DNA of 64,000 nt from Arthrobacter sp. Edens01 (GTDB lineage Bacteria; Actinomycetota; Actinomycetes; Actinomycetales; Micrococcaceae): assembly GCF_001307035.1 (NCBI RefSeq), contig NZ_LKIU01000002.1, positions 355,088 to 419,087 of the forward strand, given 5' to 3'. The translations under genes and the position numbers were made by a program. Below are positions 55,359 through 62,799 of this stretch, one piece after another (within the stretch, counting starts at the first letter, position 1; every line of letters begins with the position of its first letter). Under the pieces are notes generated by a model. It was not told the DNA's origin. It searched no databases and worked only from the letters and a program-made list of their open reading frames with translations.

Positions 55359-56756
55359 TTGGCCTCTGCGGAAACTGCCGACTACGGACTCCTGTCGCCG
55401 GCATGGGCCGGCACCCGCGCAGCCGCGCTGACCTCTGATGAGGCGCTGCTGCAGGCGATGCTCGACGTCGAACTCGAGTGGCTGCGGGTGCTCGCTTCCG
55501 CGGGCCTGATCGATGCGCATGTTCCCGACGCCGTTGCCCCGGCCTGCCAGGCCGCCCGCTATGACATTGCGGACCTGGCAGCCCGGGCGCAGGGCGGCGG
55601 TAACCCCGTCATTCCGCTGCTCGCAGACCTCCGGGCAATTGTCCGCGAAGAAGCTCCGGCAGCAGTGGGACCAATTCACAGAGCTGCCACCAGCCAGGAC
55701 ATCCTGGACACAGCACTCATGCTGATGTCGGCGCGGGCGCTGGAAACCATCCTCGCCGACGCCTACCGGGCCCAGGCGGGACTGGCCGCCCTCGCACGCG
55801 GCCACGCCGAAACCCTCAGCGTGGCGCGCACCCTCACCCAGCATTCGCTCCCGTCCACTTTCGGGCTCAAGGCAGCCCAGTGGCTCCACGGAATTGGGCA
55901 GGCAACGGCGGCGCTGGAGAGTGCAGCTGCGTCGCTGCCCCTGCAGTGGGGCGGAGCATCCGGCACCATGGCAGCGCTCACCGCAACGGTTGAAGGAACC
56001 CAGGCGTCGCCGCTCGATCTTGCTGCCGAGCTTGCCGCCCGCCTTGGCCTCGCCGATCCAGTGGCTCCGTGGCAGACCAACCGGCTTCCGGTCACGTCTC
56101 TGGGCACAGCCCTGGCGGACCTGCTGGCTGCCGCCGGGAAGGTTTCAAACGACGTTCTGCTCCTCAGCCGGCCGGAGATCGGAGAAGTCAGCGAGCCCCG
56201 GGCAGCCGGACGCGGCGGATCCTCCGCCATGCCGCAGAAGCAGAACCCCGTTCTTTCGGTGCTGATCCGCAGCGCTGCCCTGTCCGCCCCCGGCTACGCA
56301 GCGATGCTGCAGGCTGCCGCGGGCGCCGCCGACGATGAGCGTCCCGGCGGATCCTGGCATGTCGAATGGCAGGCACTGCGGCAGATGCTGCGGCTGGCCG
56401 GGGGAGCAGCAGCCAAACTCGCCGAACTCACCAGCGGTCTGCAGGTCCATACCGACGCTGTTGCCGGGAACCTCTCCCTCGCCGGCCCGCTCGTTGTCAG
56501 CGAGAAGGTCATGGCACGCGTGGCCCCGCTGCTGGACGCCGGTACGCCGGGCCAGGGAAAGAAGAAGGTCCAGGAACTGGTGTCCCGCTCACTGGCAGGC
56601 GAGGACTTCGCTGCGCTGCTGCGCTCGGCGGTTCCGGCCGAAGCCCTCAGCGATGCCGAAATCAAGGAGCTGCTGGACCCGGCAAATTACGTCGGCCAGT
56701 CCAGCGCACTGATCGAACGAATTATCTCGGCCTACCCCGGAAGGAACAACGCGTGA
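55359..56756 (+). CDS. pcaB: 3-carboxy-cis,cis-muconate cycloisomerase
   Basis: PcaB closes 3-carboxymuconate to 4-carboxymuconolactone. The 465-residue protein belongs to the fumarase/aspartase superfamily; the signature GRGGSSAMPQKQNPV (about residue 288) is intact, and ATSQDILDTALMLM holds the earlier active-site region. The start is a TTG with GGAAG about ten bases upstream. It overlaps pcaD by GTGA. Confidence 0.94.
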   Translation: MASAETADYGLLSPAWAGTRAAALTSDEALLQAMLDVELEWLRVLASAGLIDAHVPDAVAPACQAARYDIADLAARAQGGGNPVIPLLADLRAIVREEAPAAVGPIHRAATSQDILDTALMLMSARALETILADAYRAQAGLAALARGHAETLSVARTLTQHSLPSTFGLKAAQWLHGIGQATAALESAAASLPLQWGGASGTMAALTATVEGTQASPLDLAAELAARLGLADPVAPWQTNRLPVTSLGTALADLLAAAGKVSNDVLLLSRPEIGEVSEPRAAGRGGSSAMPQKQNPVLSVLIRSAALSAPGYAAMLQAAAGAADDERPGGSWHVEWQALRQMLRLAGGAAAKLAELTSGLQVHTDAVAGNLSLAGPLVVSEKVMARVAPLLDAGTPGQGKKKVQELVSRSLAGEDFAALLRSAVPAEALSDAEIKELLDPANYVGQSSALIERIISAYPGRNNA

Positions 56757-57553
56757 GCGTCCCGCAGATCAAAGCAACCCAGCTCTCCAACGCAGGCCCC
56801 TCTGCACCCGTGCTGATCGCCGGCCCTTCCCTGGGCACCTCCGGCACTGCACTCTGGGCCAGCACCGCGGCGCTGCTGGATGGTTTCACCGTCATCGCCT
56901 GGGACCTGCCCGGACACGGAAACAGCCCGGCCGCCGCCGACGGTTTCTCCATGGAAGAACTGGCCACCGCTGTATCCCGGCTTGTGGAAGGCGCCGTCTC
57001 TGCCGGCGATATCTCCGCGGCACAGGAGCTGCACTACGCCGGTGTCTCGCTGGGCGGAGCCGTGGGCCTGCAGCTGGGACTGGACTTCCCGTCCACCTTC
57101 AAGTCCCTGGCCATCCTGTGCTCCGGCGCGAAGATCGGCGACGCCGACAGCTGGGAAGCCCGCGCTGAGACCGTCCGGAACCAGGGCACGCCTGCGGTGC
57201 TGATTGGCTCGGCCCAGCGCTGGTTCGCCGAAGGGTTCATCGAACGCGAGAAGGGCGCCTCCGCGGCACTGCTTCACTCCCTCCAAGACGCCGACCGGTT
57301 CTCCTACGCCTTCTGCTGCCAGGCCCTGGCTGCCTTCGACGTCCGCAGCCGGCTGGCGGAGATCCAGGTCCCGGTCCTGGCCGTGGCCGGCGCCGAAGAT
57401 GTGGTGACGCCTGCATCCTTCGCCGAACTGATCGCCGACGGCGTACCAGGCGGCCGTTCCGCCGTCGTCCCCGATGCCGCCCACCTGGTGCCTGCCGAAC
57501 AGCCGGCCGATACCGCCGAACTGCTTGGCAGTTTCTTCCGCGCGGCACAGTAA
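56753..57553 (+). CDS. pcaD: 3-oxoadipate enol-lactonase
   Basis: PcaD hydrolyses beta-ketoadipate enol-lactone. It is a 266-residue alpha/beta hydrolase with the nucleophile elbow GVSLGGAVGLQLG (Ser at about residue 99), the oxyanion region GPSLGTSGTALW and the late His in DAAHLVPAEQP. The GTG start overlaps the pcaB stop. It is separate from pcaC, not fused as PcaL. Confidence 0.93.
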   Translation: MSVPQIKATQLSNAGPSAPVLIAGPSLGTSGTALWASTAALLDGFTVIAWDLPGHGNSPAAADGFSMEELATAVSRLVEGAVSAGDISAAQELHYAGVSLGGAVGLQLGLDFPSTFKSLAILCSGAKIGDADSWEARAETVRNQGTPAVLIGSAQRWFAEGFIEREKGASAALLHSLQDADRFSYAFCCQALAAFDVRSRLAEIQVPVLAVAGAEDVVTPASFAELIADGVPGGRSAVVPDAAHLVPAEQPADTAELLGSFFRAAQ

Positions 57554-57598
57554 CCAACGCATCCGAGTACCCCTGAAGTCCAGAGAACAGGCAACACA

Positions 57599-58009
57599 GT
57601 GAACGAATCCTCCAGCGCCAAGACCCAGCAGGAAATCTACGACGAGGGCATGGCGGTACGCCGCGAAGTCCTGGGTGACGCCCACGTGGACCGCGCCAAC
57701 GCAGCCAAGGATGACTTCACCACCGACTTCCAGGACATGATCACCCGCTACGCCTGGGGGACCATCTGGACCCGCCCCGGACTGGACCGGAAGATGCGCA
57801 GCGCCGTCACGCTCACCGCGCTCATCGCCCACGGACATCTGGAAGAACTCGCCATGCATGTCCGTGCAGCGCTGCGCAACGGGCTGACCCGGGACGAGAT
57901 CAAGGAAATCCTGCTCCAGTCCGCCATCTACTGCAGCGTGCCGTCCGCCAACGCGGCCTTCAAGACGGCGCAGAACGTCTTCAGGGAACTCGACGCCGCT
58001 GAGAAATAA
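57599..58009 (+). CDS. pcaC: 4-carboxymuconolactone decarboxylase
   Basis: PcaC (136 residues) removes CO2 to give the enol-lactone. It has the carboxymuconolactone decarboxylase domain with REVLGDAHVDRANAAKDDF, the SAVTLTALIAHGHLEELAMH helix and the late EILLQSAIYCSVP region. The start is a GTG 45 bases after pcaD. In many actinobacteria this domain is fused to PcaD; here it is free. Confidence 0.94.
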   Translation: MNESSSAKTQQEIYDEGMAVRREVLGDAHVDRANAAKDDFTTDFQDMITRYAWGTIWTRPGLDRKMRSAVTLTALIAHGHLEELAMHVRAALRNGLTRDEIKEILLQSAIYCSVPSANAAFKTAQNVFRELDAAEK

Positions 58010-58049
58010 GGCTGGCACAAACAGCCGATCTCGGATAAATTCGCATCTT

Positions 58050-58102
58050 GTACGCATGTTCGCTGAATGAACATTCGGGGTTTTGCCCGGAACGATGCGT
58101 AC
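58050..58102. promoter_or_regulatory. Palindromic operator region before pcaF
   Basis: ATGTTC (58056-58061) and GAACAT (58069-58074) form an inverted repeat with a seven-base centre. A wider pair, GTACGCAT (58050-58057) and ATGCGTAC (58095-58102), surrounds it. The pcaF ATG is 21 bases after the second. A separate promoter for pcaFIJ is likely. Confidence 0.5.
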
Positions 58103-58122
58103 AGGAACCAGCCAAAGGAGCC

Positions 58123-59328
58123 ATGGTGAACCAGGCCTACATTTATGACGCCGTCCGCACTCCGTTCGGGCGCTTTGGCGGTGCCCTTGCAGGCATCCGG
58201 CCCGACGACCTCGCTGCGCAGGTGATTCAGGCCTCGGTGTCCCGCGCACCGGAACTTGATCCAGGACGGATCGACGAAGTCATCCTTGGCAACGCAAACG
58301 GTGCCGGTGAGGAAAACCGAAATGTGGCGCGGATGGCCACGCTGCTTGCAGGCCTCCCGGTATCAATTCCCGGCACGACGGTGAACCGCCTCTGCGGTTC
58401 CTCACTCGATGCCGCCATGATCGCTTCCCGCCAGATCAACACGGGAGAGGCCGACCTGATGCTGGTGGGCGGTGTTGAATCCATGAGCCGGGCGCCCTGG
58501 GTGCTCCCCAAGAATGAGAAGCCGTTCCCCGCCGGCGACCAGACCCTGGCGTCCACCACCCTCGGGTGGCGCCTGGTGAACCCGAACATGCCCAGGGAAT
58601 GGACAGTTTCGCTGGGCGAAGCCACCGAGCAGCTGCGTGAAAAATACGGAATCACCCGAGAACGCCAGGATGAATTCGCCGCGAAGTCCCATGAGGCGGC
58701 AGCCCGCGCCTGGGATGAGGGCCGCTACGCGAACCTCACCATTGCGGTCGACGGCGCAGACCTGGCAAGGGATGAAAGCATCCGTGCCGGTTCCACGGTG
58801 GAAAAACTCGCAACCCTGAAAACGGTCTTCCGTCCGGTCTCCGATTCGCCTGCCGGCGGCACGGTCACGGCGGGCAACGCCTCGCCCCTGAACGACGGCG
58901 CCTCCGCCGCATGGCTGGGCAGTGAAGCAGCAGCGGGGATGCTGGGCCTGGCGCCCCTGGCCCGGATCGCAGGCCGGGGCGCTGCGGCCAATGAGCCCCA
59001 GTTCTTCGGCTACGCACCCGTCGAAGCGGCAAATACCGCGCTGAAGCGCGCGGGGATTTCCTGGGGTGACGTCGGTGCTGTGGAACTCAACGAGGCTTTT
59101 GCGGCACAGTCGCTGGCCTGCCTTGATGCGTGGGATATCGACCCGGACATCGTCAACGCCTGGGGCGGCGCCGTATCCATCGGGCATCCGCTGGGCGCCT
59201 CCGGCACCCGCATCCTGGGCACACTCGCCCGCCGGCTCGAAGCCACCGGCGAACGGTGGGGCGTCGCAGCCATTTGCATCGGCGTCGGGCAGGGCCTCGC
59301 CGTCGTACTCGAAAACATCAACGCCTAG
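58123..59328 (+). CDS. pcaF: 3-oxoadipyl-CoA thiolase
   Basis: PcaF cleaves beta-ketoadipyl-CoA to succinyl-CoA and acetyl-CoA, the last step of the pathway. The 401-residue thiolase has the active cysteine in TVNRLCGSSLDAAM, GHPLGASGTRILGTLAR, and a C-terminal Cys in AAICIGVGQGLAV. AAAGGAG stands before the ATG. pcaI follows seven bases after the stop. Confidence 0.95.
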   Translation: MVNQAYIYDAVRTPFGRFGGALAGIRPDDLAAQVIQASVSRAPELDPGRIDEVILGNANGAGEENRNVARMATLLAGLPVSIPGTTVNRLCGSSLDAAMIASRQINTGEADLMLVGGVESMSRAPWVLPKNEKPFPAGDQTLASTTLGWRLVNPNMPREWTVSLGEATEQLREKYGITRERQDEFAAKSHEAAARAWDEGRYANLTIAVDGADLARDESIRAGSTVEKLATLKTVFRPVSDSPAGGTVTAGNASPLNDGASAAWLGSEAAAGMLGLAPLARIAGRGAAANEPQFFGYAPVEAANTALKRAGISWGDVGAVELNEAFAAQSLACLDAWDIDPDIVNAWGGAVSIGHPLGASGTRILGTLARRLEATGERWGVAAICIGVGQGLAVVLENINA

Positions 59329-59335
59329 GAGAACC

Positions 59336-60019
59336 GTGCTGAACATACTGCAGGATGTCGACGAAGCCGTCGCACCGATTTACGACGGAGCCACCGTGAT
59401 GATCGGCGGATTCGGCAAAGCCGGACAGCCGGTTGAGCTCATTGAAGCGCTGCTGCGCCAGGGAGCGACAGACCTGACGGTCGTGAACAACAATGCCGGC
59501 AACGGAGAAGAGGGACTGGCGGCACTCATCGGCGCCGGCCGCGTCCGGAAAATTGTCTGCTCCTTCCCGAGGCAGTCCGACAGCCAGATCTTTGATGCGA
59601 AGTTCCGTGCCGGGGAGATCGAGCTGGAACTGGTGCCGCAGGGCAACCTTGCTGAACGCATCCGCGCCGCCGGAGCCGGCATCGGCGGGTTCTTCACCCC
59701 CACCGCCTACGGCACTCCGCTGGCGGAGGGCAAGGAAACCCGTGTCATCGACGGGCGCGGATATGTCTTCGAGACTCCTCTGCACGCGGACTTCGCGCTG
59801 GTGAAGGCACTTAAAGCTGACAAAGCCGGAAACCTGATCTACCGCAAGACTGCCCGCAACTTCGGCCCGATCATGGCGGCAGCGGCAAAGAACGCAATTG
59901 TCCAGGTGCGCCAGATCGTGGAAGTAGGCGGGATCGATCCGGAAACCGTCGTGACTCCAGGCATCTACGTCAACAGCCTGGTCCAGGTATCCCGCGAGAA
60001 AGAACCGGCAGCAGCATGA
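59336..60019 (+). CDS. pcaI: 3-oxoadipate CoA-transferase subunit A
   Basis: PcaI (227 residues) is the alpha subunit that transfers CoA from succinyl-CoA to beta-ketoadipate. The CoA-transferase I motif GATVMIGGFGKAGQPVELIE near residue 20 and NNNAGNGEEGLAALI are clear. A GTG start follows TAGGAG. The stop overlaps pcaJ (ATGA). Confidence 0.95.
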   Translation: MLNILQDVDEAVAPIYDGATVMIGGFGKAGQPVELIEALLRQGATDLTVVNNNAGNGEEGLAALIGAGRVRKIVCSFPRQSDSQIFDAKFRAGEIELELVPQGNLAERIRAAGAGIGGFFTPTAYGTPLAEGKETRVIDGRGYVFETPLHADFALVKALKADKAGNLIYRKTARNFGPIMAAAAKNAIVQVRQIVEVGGIDPETVVTPGIYVNSLVQVSREKEPAAA

Positions 60020-60696
60020 GCGAGAAGGCAGTGAATACCACCGTGAGCGAAAAACTGGACCGCAACTCCCTGGCAGAACTCGTTGCCGGGGACATTGCGC
60101 CGGGTTCCTTCGTCAACCTGGGCATCGGCCAGCCGACCCTGGTCTCCAACTACCTCAAGCCTGAGCAGCATGTCACCCTCCACACCGAGAACGGCATGCT
60201 GGGCATGGGTCCGGAGGCCCGCGGCGAGGAAATCGACGGTGACCTCATCAACGCAGGCAAGATCCCGGTCACGGAACTGCCCGGTGCGTCCTATTTCCAC
60301 CACGCGGATTCATTCGCGATCATGCGCGGGGGACACCTGGACGTCTGCGTCCTTGGGGCCTTCCAGGTGTCTGCCACAGGCGACCTCGCCAACTGGCACA
60401 CCGGCGCACCTGACGCGATTCCCGCCGTCGGTGGTGCCATGGACCTCGCCACCGGCGCCAAGGATGTCTACGTGATGATGTCCCTGTTCACCCGCGAGGG
60501 CGTGAGCAAGCTCGTGGCGGAGTGCTCCTACCCGCTCACCGGCGTTGGCTGCGTCACCCGCGTCTACACTAATGAGGCGGTCTTTCTCCTGAAGGAGGAC
60601 GGGGTCCACGTTCGCGAGACCTACGGGATCAGCTTCGAGGAGCTTGCCGCGAAGGTGGACGTGCCGTTGATCGGCCCGTCAGCCGGTACCGACTAA
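60016..60696 (+). CDS. pcaJ: 3-oxoadipate CoA-transferase subunit B
   Basis: PcaJ (226 residues) is the beta subunit that carries the catalytic glutamate, seen in LHTENGMLGMGP at about residue 60. FVNLGIGQPTLVSNYL is the usual N-terminal motif. It is coupled to pcaI by ATGA and followed after 19 bases by pcaR. Confidence 0.95.
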   Translation: MSEKAVNTTVSEKLDRNSLAELVAGDIAPGSFVNLGIGQPTLVSNYLKPEQHVTLHTENGMLGMGPEARGEEIDGDLINAGKIPVTELPGASYFHHADSFAIMRGGHLDVCVLGAFQVSATGDLANWHTGAPDAIPAVGGAMDLATGAKDVYVMMSLFTREGVSKLVAECSYPLTGVGCVTRVYTNEAVFLLKEDGVHVRETYGISFEELAAKVDVPLIGPSAGTD

Positions 60697-60715
60697 GACC
60701 ATCAGCGGGGGAGAC

Positions 60716-61507
60716 ATGAGCGAAACCATCGCGGCCAGTGACCAGTTCGTCCAGTCACTGGCCCGCGGCCTGGCCGTCATCCGGGCCTTCGACGCAGAAC
60801 ACGTCCAGATGACGCTGAGTGATGTCTCCCGCCGCACCGGCCTTACCCGGGCAACCGCCCGCCGGTTCCTGCTGACCCTGGTGGAACTGGGATATGTCCG
60901 CACGGACGGACGCAGCTTCGAGCTCACGGCCCTGGTGCTGCAGCTGGGTTATTCCTACCTGGCCGGGCAGTCGCTGCCCCAGCTGGCACAGCCGCTCCTG
61001 GAGGATCTCTCGCGGGAAATCCACGAATCGACCTCTGCCTCGATCCTGGACGGAAACGAGATTGTCTACGTTGCCAGGATCCATACCCGCCGGCTTATGA
61101 CCGTGGGTATTACCGTTGGTACCCGCTTCCCCGCCTATGCGACTTCCATGGGCAGGGTGCTGCTGGCCGGACTGGACGCCGAAGCACTCAACGCCTACTT
61201 CGCCGCGGTGGAACTCACCCCGCTGACAGAGCGCACCATCACCACTGAGTCCGGGCTCCGTGCGGAGGTCCGGAAAGTGCGTGACCAGGGCTGGGCCGTG
61301 GTCGACCAGGAACTTGAACGGGGCCTTCGCTCGGTGGCAGTGCCCATCTTCAGCCCCGGCGGGGAAGTGATCGCTGCGCTGAATACCTCCATGCAGGCGA
61401 CCCTTGGGCTTGACGGGCCTACACTGGAGGAAGCGGCGGCGCAGGTGCTGCCGCATTTGCAGGAGGCGTCACGGAAGATCACGCAGGCGCTGGCGGCACG
61501 GAGCTAA
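60716..61507 (+). CDS. pcaR: IclR-family regulator of the pca genes (PcaR/PobR-like)
   Basis: A 263-residue IclR protein. The N-terminal FVQSLARGLAVIRAFDAEH and SDVSRRTGLTRATARRFLL form the winged helix typical of the PcaR/PcaU/PobR branch; the C-terminal domain binds the effector (protocatechuate or beta-ketoadipate). It ends the pca cluster. GGGGGAG is a strong ribosome site. The GTTC/GAAC palindromes before pcaH and pcaF are its probable targets. Confidence 0.88.
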   Translation: MSETIAASDQFVQSLARGLAVIRAFDAEHVQMTLSDVSRRTGLTRATARRFLLTLVELGYVRTDGRSFELTALVLQLGYSYLAGQSLPQLAQPLLEDLSREIHESTSASILDGNEIVYVARIHTRRLMTVGITVGTRFPAYATSMGRVLLAGLDAEALNAYFAAVELTPLTERTITTESGLRAEVRKVRDQGWAVVDQELERGLRSVAVPIFSPGGEVIAALNTSMQATLGLDGPTLEEAAAQVLPHLQEASRKITQALAARS

Positions 61508-61520
61508 ACCGAGCTAAACC
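61501..61520. repeat. Tandem 10-bp repeat at the end of pcaR
   Basis: GAGCTAAACC occurs twice in a row, and the first copy contains the pcaR stop codon. Confidence 0.6.
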
Positions 61521-61539
61521 GGTCCGCTGCAGCCCCGGA

Positions 61540-61840
61540 TTAATCCAGCCGGGAAGTCTGCTAGACTGTTAATAATTGTTTGTGTGGCAGTGGATGAAGG
61601 CCGCTCGCATGTTCTCTCGGATTCCGTCTCCGAGGCGCGGGTGGGGGCCTGTTTCCGGGTTGCAGGGTTCTTGTGCAACGAATGCCACACTTTTGCACGC
61701 CTACGGTCGCTTCGGATCACGGAACGTCTCGGGGGTACTGCGGCAACAACTTTGAAAAGCCTCGCTGAGGGCCTGCAGGATGCGGGCCGGAGCAAGCGCA
61801 ACCAGAGAATTTTTCTCGAGATAAAACGGAGAACTGATAA
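61540..61840 (+). promoter_or_regulatory. Promoter and long leader of rpsL
   Basis: The 333-base gap between pcaR and rpsL has no gene. A TAGACT -10 (61562-61567) with a poor -35 (TTAATC, 61540-61545) would give a leader of about 265 bases before the GTG at 61841. A second promoter nearer the gene cannot be excluded; TTGTGC near 61670 is one weak candidate -35. Confidence 0.4.
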
Positions 61841-62215
61841 GTGCCTACGATTCAGCAGCTGGTCCGCAAGGGCCGCTCACCCAAGGTCTCCAAGACCAAG
61901 GCTCCTGCCCTTAAGGGCAGCCCGATGCGCCGTGGTGTGTGCACCCGTGTTTACACCACCACCCCGAAGAAGCCGAACTCGGCTCTGCGCAAGGTAGCCC
62001 GTGTCCGCCTCAACGGCGGCGTGGAAGTTACTGCCTACATCCCCGGTGTGGGTCACAACCTGCAGGAACACTCCATCGTGCTGGTCCGCGGTGGCCGTGT
62101 GAAGGACCTGCCCGGTGTCCGTTACAAGATCGTTCGCGGCGCACTGGACACCCAGGGTGTCAAGAACCGCAAGCAGGCTCGCAGCCGCTACGGCGCGAAG
62201 ATGGAGAAGAAGTAA
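61841..62215 (+). CDS. rpsL: 30S ribosomal protein S12
   Basis: S12 (124 residues) monitors codon-anticodon pairing. The two lysine regions that mutate in streptomycin resistance are wild type: [16 protein letters not shown] and [16 protein letters not shown] start with GGAG about ten bases upstream. rpsG starts one base after the stop. Confidence 0.98.
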   Translation: MPTIQQLVRKGRSPKVSKTKAPALKGSPMRRGVCTRVYTTTPKKPNSALRKVARVRLNGGVEVTAYIPGVGHNLQEHSIVLVRGGRVKDLPGVRYKIVRGALDTQGVKNRKQARSRYGAKMEKK

Positions 62216-62216
62216 T

Positions 62217-62687
62217 ATGCCCCGCAAGGGTCCGGCCCCCAAGCGGCCGCTCGCAGTCGATCCCGTCTACGGCTCCCCGCTGGTCACGCAGCTGATCAAC
62301 AAGGTCCTCGTCGACGGCAAGAAGTCCACCGCAGAGCGCATCGTTTACGGTGCACTTGCAGGCGCACAGGAGAAGACCGGCCAGGATCCGGTTGCAGCCC
62401 TGAAGAAGGCCATGGACAACATCAAGCCGAGCCTTGAGGTCAAGTCCCGCCGTGTTGGTGGCGCCACCTACCAGGTTCCGGTTGAGGTCAAGCCGGGCCG
62501 TGCAACCGCACTGGCCCTGCGCTGGCTGGTTGGCTACTCCAAGGCCCGCCGCGAGAAGACGATGACTGAGCGTCTGCGCAACGAAATCCTGGACGCCTCA
62601 AACGGTCTTGGTGCTGCTGTGAAGCGTCGCGAAGACACCCACAAGATGGCCGAGTCCAACAAGGCCTTCGCCCACTACCGCTGGTAA
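62217..62687 (+). CDS. rpsG: 30S ribosomal protein S7
   Basis: S7 (156 residues) nucleates the 30S head. [20 protein letters not shown] and the C-terminal [20 protein letters not shown] are typical. It follows rpsL with one base between them, so translation is coupled. A GC-rich hairpin separates it from fusA. Confidence 0.98.
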   Translation: MPRKGPAPKRPLAVDPVYGSPLVTQLINKVLVDGKKSTAERIVYGALAGAQEKTGQDPVAALKKAMDNIKPSLEVKSRRVGGATYQVPVEVKPGRATALALRWLVGYSKARREKTMTERLRNEILDASNGLGAAVKRREDTHKMAESNKAFAHYRW

Positions 62688-62715
62688 TAAGCACCACGTA
62701 CATCTTTTCAGCCAA

Positions 62716-62748
62716 GGCCCTGCGGCCCGCTTCGGCGGGCCCAGGGCC
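62716..62748 (+). other. Stable UUCG hairpin between rpsG and fusA
   Basis: GGCCCTG-C-GGCCCGC pairs with GCGGGCC-CAGGGCC around a TTCG tetraloop: 14 pairs with one bulged C. No T-run follows, so full termination is unlikely; it may be a pause, a processing site or an RNA stabiliser. Confidence 0.6.
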
Positions 62749-62799
62749 GAAGGCCGAATAGGTGACCGGCGGGGCCAGAACCAAAACTAGGGAGTAACC

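Noticed and set aside
61960-62130. Possible streptomycin-resistance change in rpsL
   Set aside because: Both critical lysine regions match the sensitive form.
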